64,000 bases of DNA from DASZVB01 sp036272055 (GCA_036272055.1 DATAZL010000078.1:58883-122882), one strand, 5' to 3'. Positions 8,994-19,522 are shown, numbered from the stretch's first letter. Notes: generated by a model from the letters alone, not told the origin. Numbers and translations: made by a program.

Positions 8994-10676
8994 TCAATTA
9001 GCCGGATTTCGGGCGCCGGACGGTGATTCGACGCGGCGCACGCGGTAGCCGGCGACGAGGGTCGTCGGGCCGAGAAGTGGGTTCGGCGCGTCGAGAACGC
9101 CGGGCCGTCCGGCGAGAACGACGAGCCCCGGGCGATACCGCGCGAGGTACGGCGCGACGTCACCGGCGTGACCCGACTCGAGCAGCGTGGTGGGATCGGC
9201 CGCGGCCGACGGCGCGCCGCGCTCGCCGAGCGGGCCCAGCACGGGAAACGACGTGCGGAGAGCGAGATATGCCGCGACGGCGCAGTCATCGGTGAGAACT
9301 CCCGCCCGCGCCGCGTCGTTGTTTTCGAGCTGGTAATTGAGCACCGAGAGCGCCAGGGACGGCGGCGGATCGTATCCGAGCGGATCTGGGAATGGTTCGT
9401 CGATGCCGCCGAGCGCCGAGACGGCGTAGTCCGACGGACCGCGCACGACCCGCTCCGGCAGGAACTCCGGCGCGTACGTGAGCACGGTGCGGGCCGCCCG
9501 CGGGAACACGATCGCCGCTGCGACGACGAGCGCGACGCGCACGCCCGCCGGTCCGTCGCGCACGAGCGCGCGCCACGGCACTGCGAACGCCAGCGCCGTC
9601 GCGGGTAGGCTCGCCGCGAAGGCCGCGGCGATGCCGAAGAAGTACGGATCGACGGGCCACGCCACGGAGACGAGCGCGCCGAGGTACGCAACCGCCGTCG
9701 CGGCGAGCGCGAGCCCTCCCGTCACGCCGAGCCGGCGGCGGCGCACGAGCTCGAGCGCGCCCGCACCAAGGCAGAGCACGCGGAGCATCGTCCGGGAGCT
9801 CCCGGCCGCCCCGTAACCCGGCCCCGGGATCTCGAGGACGTCCCAGAGGAGGCTCGTCGGGCCGACGCGGAACGCCGTCGCGAGCGGCTCCGAGGAGCGC
9901 GCCCCGTGCGTCGCGATGGCCCACCCGACGGCGCACACCGGCGCTAGAACGACCACCAGAGTGGCCACACGCCACGCCGCGTGCTCGTGCCGGCGAGCGA
10001 GCGCCGCGAGTGCGACTGTGCCGACCAGGACGGCGGGCAGCGGGTGCGACAGTGTCGAGAGCGCGGCAGCGACGGCGGTCGCGACGAGCCACGGCGTGCG
10101 GCGGTCCGCGACGGCCCGCTCGGCAAACGCCGCGGTTGCGACGGCGAGCGCGCACGCGACGACGAACCCGATGCGCCCCGAGAACCACGCATAGTGAGTC
10201 AGGGCGTCGGCGAAGGTGAGCGCCGACCACGTCGCGAGCACGCCGCACGCGACCCGTCGCGACGCGCCGTACGCCCGGGCCGCGACGTACCCCACGAGCG
10301 GCACGACGGCGTGAAGCGCCAGTACGACCGCGACGAAGGCCCGCGCCGGCGAGACGCCCGCGCGGGTCGCGGCAAGCGACAGCAGCAAGACGAGCCGCGC
10401 TCCGAGCGGCTCCGTGACGCCTGCGACCTGGCCGGCGAGCGTCCGCGGGTCGAACGCGGAGAGCGCGCCGTTCGCGTGGAGGGCCGCGAGCGCGCGCTCG
10501 AACCGGTAGACGTCAATGGCAAACGCCGACGTCAGGAACGGCAAGGGCAACCCCCAGACCCCCGGCGGTGTGAAATGAGCGACGAGCGCGACGTGCAGCA
10601 CGAGGAGCGCCGCCGTCGCGACGAGCGCCCGGTCGAAGAACGCCGCGCGGGGTGCGTCGGCGTCGCGCGACGTCAC
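8994..10676 (-). CDS. Polytopic membrane protein, GT-C/PTPS-related type
   Basis: The protein has 560 residues and about ten or more hydrophobic segments. A short cytoplasmic N-terminus is followed by alternating Ala/Leu/Val helices, and a hydrophilic domain of about 150 residues closes the protein. The early loop (FLTSAFAIDVYRFERALAAL) and the overall layout resemble the large myxobacterial membrane proteins related to GT-C glycosyltransferases and the 6-pyruvoyl-tetrahydropterin-synthase-related membrane family. No catalytic motif is certain. The start is GTG at 10676, overlapping the stop of the upstream lipoprotein gene by 4 bp. It is therefore the third gene of the fni operon, which could link it to prenyl-lipid carriers. 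Confidence 0.55.
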   Translation of the reverse strand: MTSRDADAPRAAFFDRALVATAALLVLHVALVAHFTPPGVWGLPLPFLTSAFAIDVYRFERALAALHANGALSAFDPRTLAGQVAGVTEPLGARLVLLLSLAATRAGVSPARAFVAVVLALHAVVPLVGYVAARAYGASRRVACGVLATWSALTFADALTHYAWFSGRIGFVVACALAVATAAFAERAVADRRTPWLVATAVAAALSTLSHPLPAVLVGTVALAALARRHEHAAWRVATLVVVLAPVCAVGWAIATHGARSSEPLATAFRVGPTSLLWDVLEIPGPGYGAAGSSRTMLRVLCLGAGALELVRRRRLGVTGGLALAATAVAYLGALVSVAWPVDPYFFGIAAAFAASLPATALAFAVPWRALVRDGPAGVRVALVVAAAIVFPRAARTVLTYAPEFLPERVVRGPSDYAVSALGGIDEPFPDPLGYDPPPSLALSVLNYQLENNDAARAGVLTDDCAVAAYLALRTSFPVLGPLGERGAPSAAADPTTLLESGHAGDVAPYLARYRPGLVVLAGRPGVLDAPNPLLGPTTLVAGYRVRRVESPSGARNPAN

Positions 10677-11692
10677 CTCACCGCTCCGGCGTCCGGCTCG
10701 GCGAGCATCGTCGCCGACAGGTGCAGGCTCGACGCGCCGATCAGCGTCGCGACGCTCTTCGTCCCCGAAAGCTCCATGCCGAGCGTCGAGCGCGCCGCGA
10801 CCACGACGCTGCCCTCGAGGATGATCGCCGTGAGCCTGTCGACGACGAGCTCACCTCCGCCCTCGCCGCTGAAGTGTTCGAGGGTCGCCTTCGCGGTCGG
10901 CTCGAGCGGGTTCGTCACGTCCTGCCGCGCGGCGTCCTGGTGGATCACGACGCCGATGACGGCCTGGTTCGCATCGACGGACTTCAGCGTCATCTCGGCG
11001 GTCTGGGTGACCTTGGCGCCGTTCATCAGGAGCGATTCGTGAAACCGCCATGTCGCTCCGACGCCGACTGGCGCGGGCGGCAGCCGGAACGGGAAGTGTC
11101 GCTGCTGCTCGAGCGTCGCATCGACGGCCTTGCTGATCTCCTCGGGCGGCTGCACCCCGCCGAGGAGCTCGCTGTTCAGCTCGGTGACCTCCGCCGATTC
11201 GGCGACGTTCTGCAGGTAGCTCGTCCCCCGGAGCGGCGCGAGCGCCAGGTTCCAGAAATCGACGACCGGCTGGGGAATCCCCTGCTGCACGATGGAGATA
11301 CCGCGGAGCACCGAGCGCTCCTGGATGAGCTGCACCGTGCCGCCGTGCCGTCGCTCGAAGAACGGCTCGGCGCTGCCGCGGAGCACCTCGCTGTCTATGA
11401 CCATCGTGGTGGTCGGACCGACGATCGGCGCGCCCTTCTCGAGCCCGAGCGAGCCCGACGTCACGAGGTTCATCCGGTAGCGGAGGCCGGTCCAGCGCGC
11501 GACGCGCAGGCTGACGCGCGGATCCGAGCCGTCACCGATGAGCTCGACGTCGGTCGCGGAGGTCGCTTCGACGCTCTTGCCCGCGAACCACGAGCAGGAA
11601 CAGCCGGCGTTCGTGCTGCATCCCGGACCGAGGCCCGGGACGAGCAACACGACGCACGCGATCCGTGAGAGGAGGCTTCGCCGATCAGTCAC
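10673..11692 (-). CDS. Hypothetical lipoprotein in the fni operon
   Basis: I place the start at GTG 11692, which overlaps the fni stop by 8 bp. A longer ATG start at 11725 would add residues in front of the signal. From the GTG the protein opens with TDRRSLLSRIACVVLLVPGLGPGC, a lipoprotein signal with lipobox GPGC. A Cys-rich stretch (CSTNAGCSCSWF) follows. The mature part (about 310 residues) is mixed alpha/beta with no recognised domain. The 4-bp and 8-bp overlaps on both sides show one transcriptional and translational unit with fni and the membrane protein. I cannot assign a function. Confidence 0.6.
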   Translation of the reverse strand: MTDRRSLLSRIACVVLLVPGLGPGCSTNAGCSCSWFAGKSVEATSATDVELIGDGSDPRVSLRVARWTGLRYRMNLVTSGSLGLEKGAPIVGPTTTMVIDSEVLRGSAEPFFERRHGGTVQLIQERSVLRGISIVQQGIPQPVVDFWNLALAPLRGTSYLQNVAESAEVTELNSELLGGVQPPEEISKAVDATLEQQRHFPFRLPPAPVGVGATWRFHESLLMNGAKVTQTAEMTLKSVDANQAVIGVVIHQDAARQDVTNPLEPTAKATLEHFSGEGGGELVVDRLTAIILEGSVVVAARSTLGMELSGTKSVATLIGASSLHLSATMLAEPDAGAVR

Positions 11693-12737
11693 TGACTTGG
11701 CGGAGCCATTCTGCCAGCTCGCCAAGAATGAGTCGCGGTGCGCGTTCGAGCTCGGCGAGGGTGCGGCTCCCGGTGAGGAGCATCGCCGTCCGGAGCTCGG
11801 CTTCGACCTGGTCGAAGAATGCCGCTGCGCCGGCTCTCCCGCCGCGATCGAATGCCTGCAGCGCCGGCCGCGCCATGCCCGCCGCCGAGGCGCCGAGGGC
11901 GACGGCCTTCGCGGCGTCGACGCCGGTCATCATGCCGCCGGTCGCGAAGATCGTCTTGAAGCCGGCTCGCGCGACCATGGCTACACTGGCCGCCGTGGGG
12001 ATCCCCCACTCGCGATATCGATCGCCGAGCGTGCGGAGCGCGCCCTTCGCCCGCTCGGCCTCGACGGCGACCCACGACGTGCCGCCCGCGCCGGACACGT
12101 CCACGTGACGGATCCCTGCGGCGGCGAGTCGCTTTCCGACTCGTGCCGAGAGCCCGCAGCCCGTCTCCTTCGCGATGACGGGGATGCCGAGCTCCTGGTT
12201 CAGCCGGCTGATGGCGTCGAGCACGCCGCGGAAATCCCGGTCACCCTCGTCCTGCACGACTTCCATCGCGGGGTTCAGGTGGACGCAGAGCGCGTCCGCC
12301 CCGACTGCGCCGGTGAGCTCGCGCACCGCCTCGGTGGACATGGCCGCCGCTTGAACGCCGCCGATGTTGCCGAGGAGGAGCACGTTCGGCGCGGCCTTTC
12401 GCACCTCGTAAGTTCCCCGGGTGTCCGGCCTTTTCAGCATCGCCCGCTGGCTGCCGAGACCGAAGGCGTACCCGCGTTCGTCGGCGAGCGCGGCGAGCTC
12501 GAGGTTGATGCGCTCGGCGCGCTCGGTACCGCCGGTCATCCCGGCGATGAGGATGGGGACGCGCAGTCGCTTCCCGAGGACGTTGCTCGACAGGTCGAGG
12601 TCGTCGAGGGAGATCTCGGGGAGTGCGTCGTGAACCAGCTTCACGCACTCGAAGAGCGTCGTCGTCGTTTTGAAGCCGACGTCACCCGAAATGGTGAGAT
12701 CCAGGTGGTCGACCTTGCGGCTCGATATGTCGGCCAT
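11685..12737 (-). CDS. fni: Isopentenyl-diphosphate delta-isomerase, type 2 (FMN)
   Basis: The enzyme interconverts isopentenyl and dimethylallyl diphosphate using reduced FMN and Mg2+. The 350-residue length is standard. Visible family segments are RKVDHLDLTISGDV at the N-terminus, ILIAGMTGGTERAERIN, FGLGSQRAML, KETGCGLSARVGKRL and VDVSGAGGTSWVAVE, and the FMN-phosphate region TGGMMTGVDAAKAVALGA. It is divergent from the polyprenyl synthase and mevalonate genes across 107 bp, so it completes the pathway whose upstream enzymes are on the other strand. It is the first gene of a three-gene minus-strand operon. Confidence 0.96.
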   Translation of the reverse strand: MADISSRKVDHLDLTISGDVGFKTTTTLFECVKLVHDALPEISLDDLDLSSNVLGKRLRVPILIAGMTGGTERAERINLELAALADERGYAFGLGSQRAMLKRPDTRGTYEVRKAAPNVLLLGNIGGVQAAAMSTEAVRELTGAVGADALCVHLNPAMEVVQDEGDRDFRGVLDAISRLNQELGIPVIAKETGCGLSARVGKRLAAAGIRHVDVSGAGGTSWVAVEAERAKGALRTLGDRYREWGIPTAASVAMVARAGFKTIFATGGMMTGVDAAKAVALGASAAGMARPALQAFDRGGRAGAAAFFDQVEAELRTAMLLTGSRTLAELERAPRLILGELAEWLRQVSD

Positions 12738-12804
12738 TTTTGGGGAGCAATGCGCTCACTTCGATTATCTGGCAAGCGCGCGTTTTCGTACAGTCATGCC
12801 GCCG

Positions 12805-12833
12805 TTGACGTGGGCGGACCCGGCTTCTAGGCT
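12805..12833 (+). promoter_or_regulatory. Candidate promoter of the mevalonate operon
   Basis: TTGACG (12805-12810) is separated by 17 bases from TAGGCT (12828-12833), only 11 bases before the ATG at 12845. The -35 match is good and the -10 match is modest. If used, the transcript would be leaderless or nearly so. That agrees with the absence of a Shine-Dalgarno sequence before that ATG. Confidence 0.4.
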
Positions 12834-12844
12834 TCGCTCGAAAA

Positions 12845-13960
12845 ATGCCTGGGAAGACAAGGGGTTCCAAAGGGACCCGCGGCGGCGCACGAGGAGACGG
12901 AAAGAACAGCGCGAAAGCGCTGAAGGCGAACCCCTTTCTAGCACTCGTCGACACCGTGCGCCGCGAGGTGGACACCCGACTTGCCGGCCTCCTCGACGCG
13001 AAGCTCGACGCTGCCGCGGCGCAGGACGTCGAGGTGCTCGAGATGGTGCGCGCGTTCCGCGATCTCTGTCTGCGCGGTGGCAAGCGCTTGCGCGCCGCGT
13101 TGCTCGTCGCGGGTTATCGCGCCGCGAGCGCGAACGCCGATCTCGAGCCGGCACTCGACGCAGGCGTCGCCATCGAGCTCCTGCACGCGTACTTCCTGGT
13201 GCACGACGACTGGATGGACCGCGACGACACGCGTCGCGGCGGTCCCGCTGTGCACAAACTGCTCACCGACAGATACCGCTCGGCGCGACTCGGCGAGGCC
13301 TCGGCGATCCTCGCCGGCGACCTCGGCGTCGCGCTCGCGACCGAGGCGCTCGCGCGGGTCGACGTTCCCCCGGCACGCCTCCCTGGCGTGTTCGGCGCGT
13401 TCGCGCAGATGCAGGCCGACGCCGTCGCCGGTCAGCAGATCGACGTGATTGCGCGAGGCGAGGACGCCGAAAAGACGTACACTCTGAAGACGGGAAGCTA
13501 CACCGTGGCAGGTCCTTTGCGCATGGGCGCGCTCCTCGCGGGCGGCTCGCCCGAGCTCATCTCGTCGCTCGAGCGCTTCGCGCTGCCGGCCGGCGTCGCG
13601 TTCCAGCTGCGCGACGATCTGCTGAGCGCGTACGGCGATCCGACCGAGACCGGCAAGCCGTTCGCGAACGACATCCGGAGCGGCAAGAAGACGGCCCTCA
13701 TCCAGCGCGCGTTCGAGCTCGCGAAGGGCAAGGACAAGAAGACGCTCACGAGCGCATGGGGCAACTCGCGCGCGAGCGTGAAGCTGCTCCGCGAGGCGAC
13801 CGACGTGCTCACGCGCTGCGGCGCGCGCGCCGCGATCGAGCAGCGCATCGCCGAGCTGTCGGAGCGCGCGCTTCAGGCGGTCGAGGTCGCGGAGCTCGCA
13901 CAGGCGCGGCGTGTGCTGCTCCTCGGCGCGGTCGACGCATTGACGGATCGGCGGAGCTAG
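12845..13960 (+). CDS. Polyprenyl (GGPP/FPP-type) diphosphate synthase
   Basis: This trans-prenyltransferase condenses IPP with allylic diphosphates. The first Asp-rich motif is intact (HDDWMDRDDTRRG, near residue 119), and GGKRLRAALLVAG is the usual diphosphate-binding segment before it. The second Asp-rich motif is changed: FQLRDDLLSAYGD replaces the usual DDxxD with DDxxS, followed by the normal GKPFANDIRSGKKT. The N-terminus (about 30 residues) is a basic, Gly/Lys-rich extension. The chain length of the product cannot be read with confidence. It opens the plus-strand mevalonate operon and is followed by mevalonate kinase after 2 bp. Confidence 0.92.
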   Translation: MPGKTRGSKGTRGGARGDGKNSAKALKANPFLALVDTVRREVDTRLAGLLDAKLDAAAAQDVEVLEMVRAFRDLCLRGGKRLRAALLVAGYRAASANADLEPALDAGVAIELLHAYFLVHDDWMDRDDTRRGGPAVHKLLTDRYRSARLGEASAILAGDLGVALATEALARVDVPPARLPGVFGAFAQMQADAVAGQQIDVIARGEDAEKTYTLKTGSYTVAGPLRMGALLAGGSPELISSLERFALPAGVAFQLRDDLLSAYGDPTETGKPFANDIRSGKKTALIQRAFELAKGKDKKTLTSAWGNSRASVKLLREATDVLTRCGARAAIEQRIAELSERALQAVEVAELAQARRVLLLGAVDALTDRRS

Positions 13961-13962
13961 CT

Positions 13963-14868
13963 TTGGGGACGTCCTCGGGTAAGGCGATCCTGCTCGGCGA
14001 ACACGCCGTCGTTTACGGAGTGCCCGCGATAGCCGTCGGGCTCGGCAAGGGAGCGACCGCCACGGCGCGCCAGGGCACCGGCGTCATCACCGTCGGTGAA
14101 CGGAGCGCGACGGCGCGCGACGAGTCGGAGCTCGGGCGTGGCTTCGGAGCGCTCCTCGACGCGGTTGGCGTCTCGTCGGTGGACGTCACCTGTTCGCTCG
14201 ACATACCGGCGGGGGTCGGGCTCGGCGCCTCGGCGGCCATCGCCGTCGCGGTCTCGCGCGCCGTCCTCACGCTCCTCGGCGAAGAAAAGCCGGGGCTCGA
14301 CCGCGTCGTGGACGTCGCGATGGCGTGGGAGCGGGTCTTCCACGGCAATCCGTCGGGGGTGGACGCCTGGGCGGCCGCGCACGGCGGCTGCGTGCTCTTC
14401 ACGCGCGGTTCGGGCATCAAGCCAATCCACGTCGATCTCCGCATGCCGCTCGCGATCGGCGTCGCCGGCCCCCCCGCCAGCACCAAGTCGATGGTCGAGG
14501 GACTGGCCCGGCTGCGTGACAAGAAGCCCGAAATGGTAAACAAGTCCCTCGCCGGCATCGAGGCACTGGTGAGAAACGCCGCACTCTGTATCGACGCGGG
14601 CGACCTCATCGGCCTCGGGAAGCTCCTCGACCTGAATCAAATGCTCCTCTCGGGACTGTTTCTGTCGACCGAAGAAATCGAAAGCGCGTGCGCGTGGGCG
14701 CGTGAAGCGGGCGCGCTCGGCGCGAAGCTCACCGGCTCCGGCGGCGGCGGTTGCGTCATCGCCCTCGGTGAAGAGACCGTCGCGCCCATCCTCGAAGCGT
14801 GGACACGGCGCGGCCTGGTCTGCTTCGAGACGGCAGTCGCGGCCGACGGCGCGGGAGGCGCTCAGTGA
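13963..14868 (+). CDS. Mevalonate kinase
   Basis: The enzyme phosphorylates mevalonate to mevalonate-5-phosphate. It is a GHMP kinase of 301 residues. The frame stays open far upstream, but the real start is TTG 13963, just after the preceding stop, with GGAG at 13953-13956. That start gives the family N-terminus GTSSGKAILLGEHAVVYG. The ATP loop is PAGVGLGASAAIAVA, the HGNPSGVDA segment is typical of mevalonate kinases, and the C-terminal glycine motif is AKLTGSGGGGCVIAL. The stop overlaps the GTG start of mvaD, so the two are translationally coupled. Confidence 0.93.
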   Translation: MGTSSGKAILLGEHAVVYGVPAIAVGLGKGATATARQGTGVITVGERSATARDESELGRGFGALLDAVGVSSVDVTCSLDIPAGVGLGASAAIAVAVSRAVLTLLGEEKPGLDRVVDVAMAWERVFHGNPSGVDAWAAAHGGCVLFTRGSGIKPIHVDLRMPLAIGVAGPPASTKSMVEGLARLRDKKPEMVNKSLAGIEALVRNAALCIDAGDLIGLGKLLDLNQMLLSGLFLSTEEIESACAWAREAGALGAKLTGSGGGGCVIALGEETVAPILEAWTRRGLVCFETAVAADGAGGAQ

Positions 14869-15848
14869 GTCGTGCCACCGCTCGCGCCCACGCGAACATC
14901 GCGCTCGCGAAATACTGGGGCAAGCTCGACGAGGGGAAGAACCTGCCGGCGGTGCCGAGTCTCTCGCTCACCCTCGACGCGCTCGTCACGACCACCACGG
15001 TGGAGTTCGACGGGAGCCTCAACGAGGACCAGCTCACCCTCGACGGCCGGGACGCGCGCGAGAAGGAGAAGAAGCGGGTCGTCACCCTCCTCGACGGCGT
15101 GCGCGCCGAAGCGAAGGTCGAGACGCGCGCGCGCGTGACGTCCGCGAACAGCTTTCCGACGGCCGCTGGTCTCGCCTCGAGCGCGTCGGGGTTCGCGGCG
15201 CTCGCGCTGGCGGCGTCGCGCGCGGCAGGCCTCGACACATCCGGCAACGCGGTCAGCGCGATGGCGCGCGCCGCCTCGGTGTCGGCCGCCCGCTCGCTCT
15301 ATGGCGGCTACGTCGTCCTGCCGGCGGGCGCCCAATTCGCAGAACCGCTCGCGCCCGGTGATCATTTTCCCCTGGCGATGGTCGTCGCCCTGACGCGCGC
15401 CGGGGAAAAATCCGTCGGCTCGACCGAAGGCATGATACGCACTGCGAAGACCAGCCCATATTACCGGGGCTGGGTCGAGCACGCGCCACGGCTCTTCGAG
15501 CTGATCCGCAGCGCCGTTCTCGGCCGCGACCTCACTGTGCTCGGCCCCGCAATGGAGTCGAGCGCCCTCTCCATGCACGCTTCCATGTTCGCCGCAGATC
15601 CCCCAATCGTGTACTTCTCCCCGACTACCCTCACCGTCATGGAGCGCGTTCGCGAGCTCCGCTCCTCCGGCATTCCCTCCTACTTCACCATGGACGCAGG
15701 GCCGCACGTGAAGGTCGTCACGCTCCCCGAGCACGCAGCAGAGGTGGCGACGCAGCTCGCCGGATGCCCCGGCGTGCTCGACGTGATCCGCTGCACGGCC
15801 GGCGGCGACGCCACCGTCGAAGGCGGCACCGCAACGGTGTCCTCGTGA
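14865..15848 (+). CDS. mvaD: Diphosphomevalonate decarboxylase
   Basis: The enzyme makes isopentenyl diphosphate from mevalonate-5-diphosphate with loss of CO2 and use of ATP. The start is GTG 14865, overlapping the mevalonate kinase stop as GTGA. The longer upstream frame is inside that gene. The 327-residue protein begins with the family hallmark AHANIALAKYWGKLD. The ATP loop is TAAGLASSASGFAAL, and the catalytic Asp lies in TMDAGPHVKVV near the C-terminus. It sits between mevalonate kinase and phosphomevalonate kinase, with 4-bp overlaps at both ends. Confidence 0.96.
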   Translation: MSRATARAHANIALAKYWGKLDEGKNLPAVPSLSLTLDALVTTTTVEFDGSLNEDQLTLDGRDAREKEKKRVVTLLDGVRAEAKVETRARVTSANSFPTAAGLASSASGFAALALAASRAAGLDTSGNAVSAMARAASVSAARSLYGGYVVLPAGAQFAEPLAPGDHFPLAMVVALTRAGEKSVGSTEGMIRTAKTSPYYRGWVEHAPRLFELIRSAVLGRDLTVLGPAMESSALSMHASMFAADPPIVYFSPTTLTVMERVRELRSSGIPSYFTMDAGPHVKVVTLPEHAAEVATQLAGCPGVLDVIRCTAGGDATVEGGTATVSS

Positions 15849-16762
15849 AAGCGCGCGCACCGGGCAAGGTCGTCATGTCGGGGGCGTACGCGGTCCTCGA
15901 GGGCGCGCCCGCCGTCGTCACCGCCGTCGATCGTTACGTGGAGGCGGACACGTCTCGCCCCGCAGAGCTGCTCACCCCCGAGGTGAAGGCCGTTCTGCGC
16001 GACAAGAAGGCTCCCTGGTTCGACGCGAGCGCGCTCCGCAGCGAGCGCGGCAAGCTCGGCCTCGGGTCCAGCGCCGCCATCCTCGTCGCGTCGTACGGCG
16101 CCCTCATCGCAGAAGAGAAGAAGGGCATCAGCGAGGCGGACCTCCGCGCCGCGGTGCTCGAGCCGTGCCTCGCCGCTCACAAGACCGCGCAGGGCGGTGG
16201 CAGCGGCATCGACGTCGCAGCAGCCGTCCTCGGCGGCACCCTCATCGCCTCGAAGGGCGGCAAGCCCGCCGGCACCGGCCCGCTCGTGACGCGTTCGATC
16301 GAGCTGCCCGCGGGTCTCCACATCGAGGTGCTCTTCGCCGGCGCTCCGGCGTCCACGTCGGAGCTCGTCGGCAAGGTCCGCGCGTTCAAGGCGCGCTCGC
16401 CGCACAGCTATGGTGGCGTCATGGAGAATCTCATCCTCGCCGCCCAAGACGCGGAGCGCGCCTTCGAAGAGGGCTCGGCCCACGACGTGATCCGCGCCCT
16501 GCGCGATCAGCTCCGCGGCCTGACGGACCTTGGCGAGCACGCCGGGATCCGCATCGTCACCCGCGAGATCGCAAGGCTCGCCGACGCTGCGATCGAGGAC
16601 GACGCGGTCGTCATCCCCGCCGGCGCGGGCGGCGGCGACGTCTCGCTCTATCTCGGCGAGAATCCTCCGTCCGCTCGTCTCGTCGCGGCATTCGACGCGG
16701 AGCGACAATTGCGGCTCGGCGTGACGCTCGGCGCGCGGGGGCTCCACCTCGTCGAAGAATGA
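15845..16762 (+). CDS. Phosphomevalonate kinase (GHMP family)
   Basis: This enzyme phosphorylates mevalonate-5-phosphate to the diphosphate. The start is GTG 15845, in a GTGA overlap with mvaD, giving 305 residues. The N-terminus KARAPGKVVMSGAYAVLEG, the ATP loop GLGSSAAILVASYG, the GGGSGIDVAAAVLGG substrate segment and the C-terminal IPAGAGGGDVSLYL match phosphomevalonate kinase rather than mevalonate kinase. Together with its neighbours it completes the classical route from mevalonate to IPP. Functional exchange with other GHMP kinases is possible, but the gene order supports the call. Confidence 0.9.
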   Translation: MKARAPGKVVMSGAYAVLEGAPAVVTAVDRYVEADTSRPAELLTPEVKAVLRDKKAPWFDASALRSERGKLGLGSSAAILVASYGALIAEEKKGISEADLRAAVLEPCLAAHKTAQGGGSGIDVAAAVLGGTLIASKGGKPAGTGPLVTRSIELPAGLHIEVLFAGAPASTSELVGKVRAFKARSPHSYGGVMENLILAAQDAERAFEEGSAHDVIRALRDQLRGLTDLGEHAGIRIVTREIARLADAAIEDDAVVIPAGAGGGDVSLYLGENPPSARLVAAFDAERQLRLGVTLGARGLHLVEE

Positions 16763-16790
16763 GCGTAAAACCCCGAGCGGCGTCCCTCGC

Positions 16791-18113
<1,323 letters not shown>

Positions 18114-18220
18114 ATCGCGCGCGTTCTCCGGGCCGGCCGTCAGGCGGTTGACGGCGGCTTTCAGCGTCACCGAAACGCCCTTCAGGGAAGGCGAGTTTCG
18201 CCGTTGGTCCATCGAGCGAC

Positions 18221-18754
18221 GTGCGCACCCTCGAACAGTACGCGAACGAGTACACCAAGATCGGTGGGCAGACCTTTCGCGTCGAGCACACGAAGCCGAT
18301 GCTCATCGGCCTCGGCATCGTCGGTGAGCTCCAGGACAAGGGGCGCGGCCGCACCGGCACCGTCCGGATGAACCCCGCCGCGGGCAACCTCCCCGCGCCG
18401 AGCCTCATCGGCCGCGTGTGGGCGGTCTCCAAGAGCGAGAACGGCCCGCGCAGCGCGGCCATCGTCGGCGGGCGCGCGTCGAACAACGACATCGTCATCC
18501 CCGACTTCACGATCTCGAACCAGCACTTCAACTTCCGCTACGAGGCGAACCGCGTGCTGCTCATCGATTGCGGTTCGACGAACGGCACCTTCGTGGACGG
18601 CACCCGCCTCACGAAGGATCGCCGCGTCGCCCTCGCGAGCGGGATGAAGCTCGTCTTCGGCCGCTACCAGTTCGAGTTCATGACAGCGCAGGGGTTCATC
18701 ACCAGCGTCGCGCAGCTCGCGGGACAGCCCCTCTCGACGGCCAGCCTGCGCTGA
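18221..18754 (+). CDS. FHA-domain protein
   Basis: The 177-residue cytoplasmic protein starts at GTG 18221. The forkhead-associated domain occupies about residues 60-150. It shows VGGRASNNDIVIPDFTISNQ (Gly-Arg and Ser of the phosphothreonine pocket) and CGSTNGTFVDGTRL (the conserved Asn-Gly-Thr). FHA domains bind phosphothreonine peptides, so the protein probably works with Ser/Thr kinases, which are abundant in myxobacteria. No kinase is adjacent. The N-terminal 60 residues have no recognised domain. The gene is about 80 bp upstream of the DUF4230 gene on the same strand. Confidence 0.85.
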   Translation: MRTLEQYANEYTKIGGQTFRVEHTKPMLIGLGIVGELQDKGRGRTGTVRMNPAAGNLPAPSLIGRVWAVSKSENGPRSAAIVGGRASNNDIVIPDFTISNQHFNFRYEANRVLLIDCGSTNGTFVDGTRLTKDRRVALASGMKLVFGRYQFEFMTAQGFITSVAQLAGQPLSTASLR

Positions 18755-18832
18755 CCCGCCTGCGATAACCGGCGCTCCAGCGAGGACGGCTCGTTCCGGC
18801 CGTCGCCAGCGAGTAAGCTCGCGCCGTCTCCC

Positions 18833-19522
18833 ATGACCGCTGGGCCGATCCCCGAGCAGAGTGCCGTGACGCCCCCGCTCGCGCCGAAGAAGCGACGGGT
18901 GTGGACGTGGCTGCTGCTCGCCGCGGCCCTCATGGGGATCGGCGCGACGGCGGGTGTGATCCTGCTCCACGCCTGGGAACGGTTCGCGCAGCGAGGCACG
19001 TCGCCCGAGATCGAGGCGTCGCCGGCGATCATCTCCGCGGTGCGCGATCTGTCACGGCTCGAGGGCGCCGAGTTCCAGATCGAGCGCGTCATCTCGCTCA
19101 AGGACAAGCAGAACCGCCTCTTCGGTCTCGTGCAGCCCGAGGACGCCATCCTGCTCGTCGCGTCGGGGACCGTCGTCGCGGGCGTCGATCTGTCGAGCCT
19201 CGTCGAGGGCGACTTCGAGCTCGATCCAGTACGGCGCTCGGCGACCATCGTGCTCCCCTCGTCCACCATCTTCGCGGCGCGGCTCGATAACCAGCGCACC
19301 TACGTGTTCCGGCGAGAGACGGATCTGCTCGCCGACAGGACCGAGTCGCTCGAGACGCGCGCACGGCAAGAGGCCGAGCGCATGCTCGCGGCCGCAGCCG
19401 AAGAGGGCAAGATAGTCGATCGCTCGAACGCGAGCGTACGGCGCACGGTCGAGACCCTGGTGCGCTCGCTCGGCTATCGAGTGGTCACCGTGAACTTCCG
19501 GGGTGAAGGCGAAAAGAAGTAG
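18833..19522 (+). CDS. DUF4230 membrane-anchored protein
   Basis: This 229-residue protein has one transmembrane anchor near residues 23-46 (VWTWLLLAAALMGIGATAGV). The extracytoplasmic domain follows the DUF4230 pattern: a LVASGTVVAGVDLSSL strand pair, ATIVLPSSTIFAARLD, then a charged helix (RARQEAERMLAAAAEEGKIV) and a C-terminal strand (LGYRVVTVNFR). DUF4230 proteins have no established function. The stop codon TAG overlaps the start of a GC-hairpin repeat copy whose terminal stem may act as a terminator. Confidence 0.8.
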   Translation: MTAGPIPEQSAVTPPLAPKKRRVWTWLLLAAALMGIGATAGVILLHAWERFAQRGTSPEIEASPAIISAVRDLSRLEGAEFQIERVISLKDKQNRLFGLVQPEDAILLVASGTVVAGVDLSSLVEGDFELDPVRRSATIVLPSSTIFAARLDNQRTYVFRRETDLLADRTESLETRARQEAERMLAAAAEEGKIVDRSNASVRRTVETLVRSLGYRVVTVNFRGEGEKK

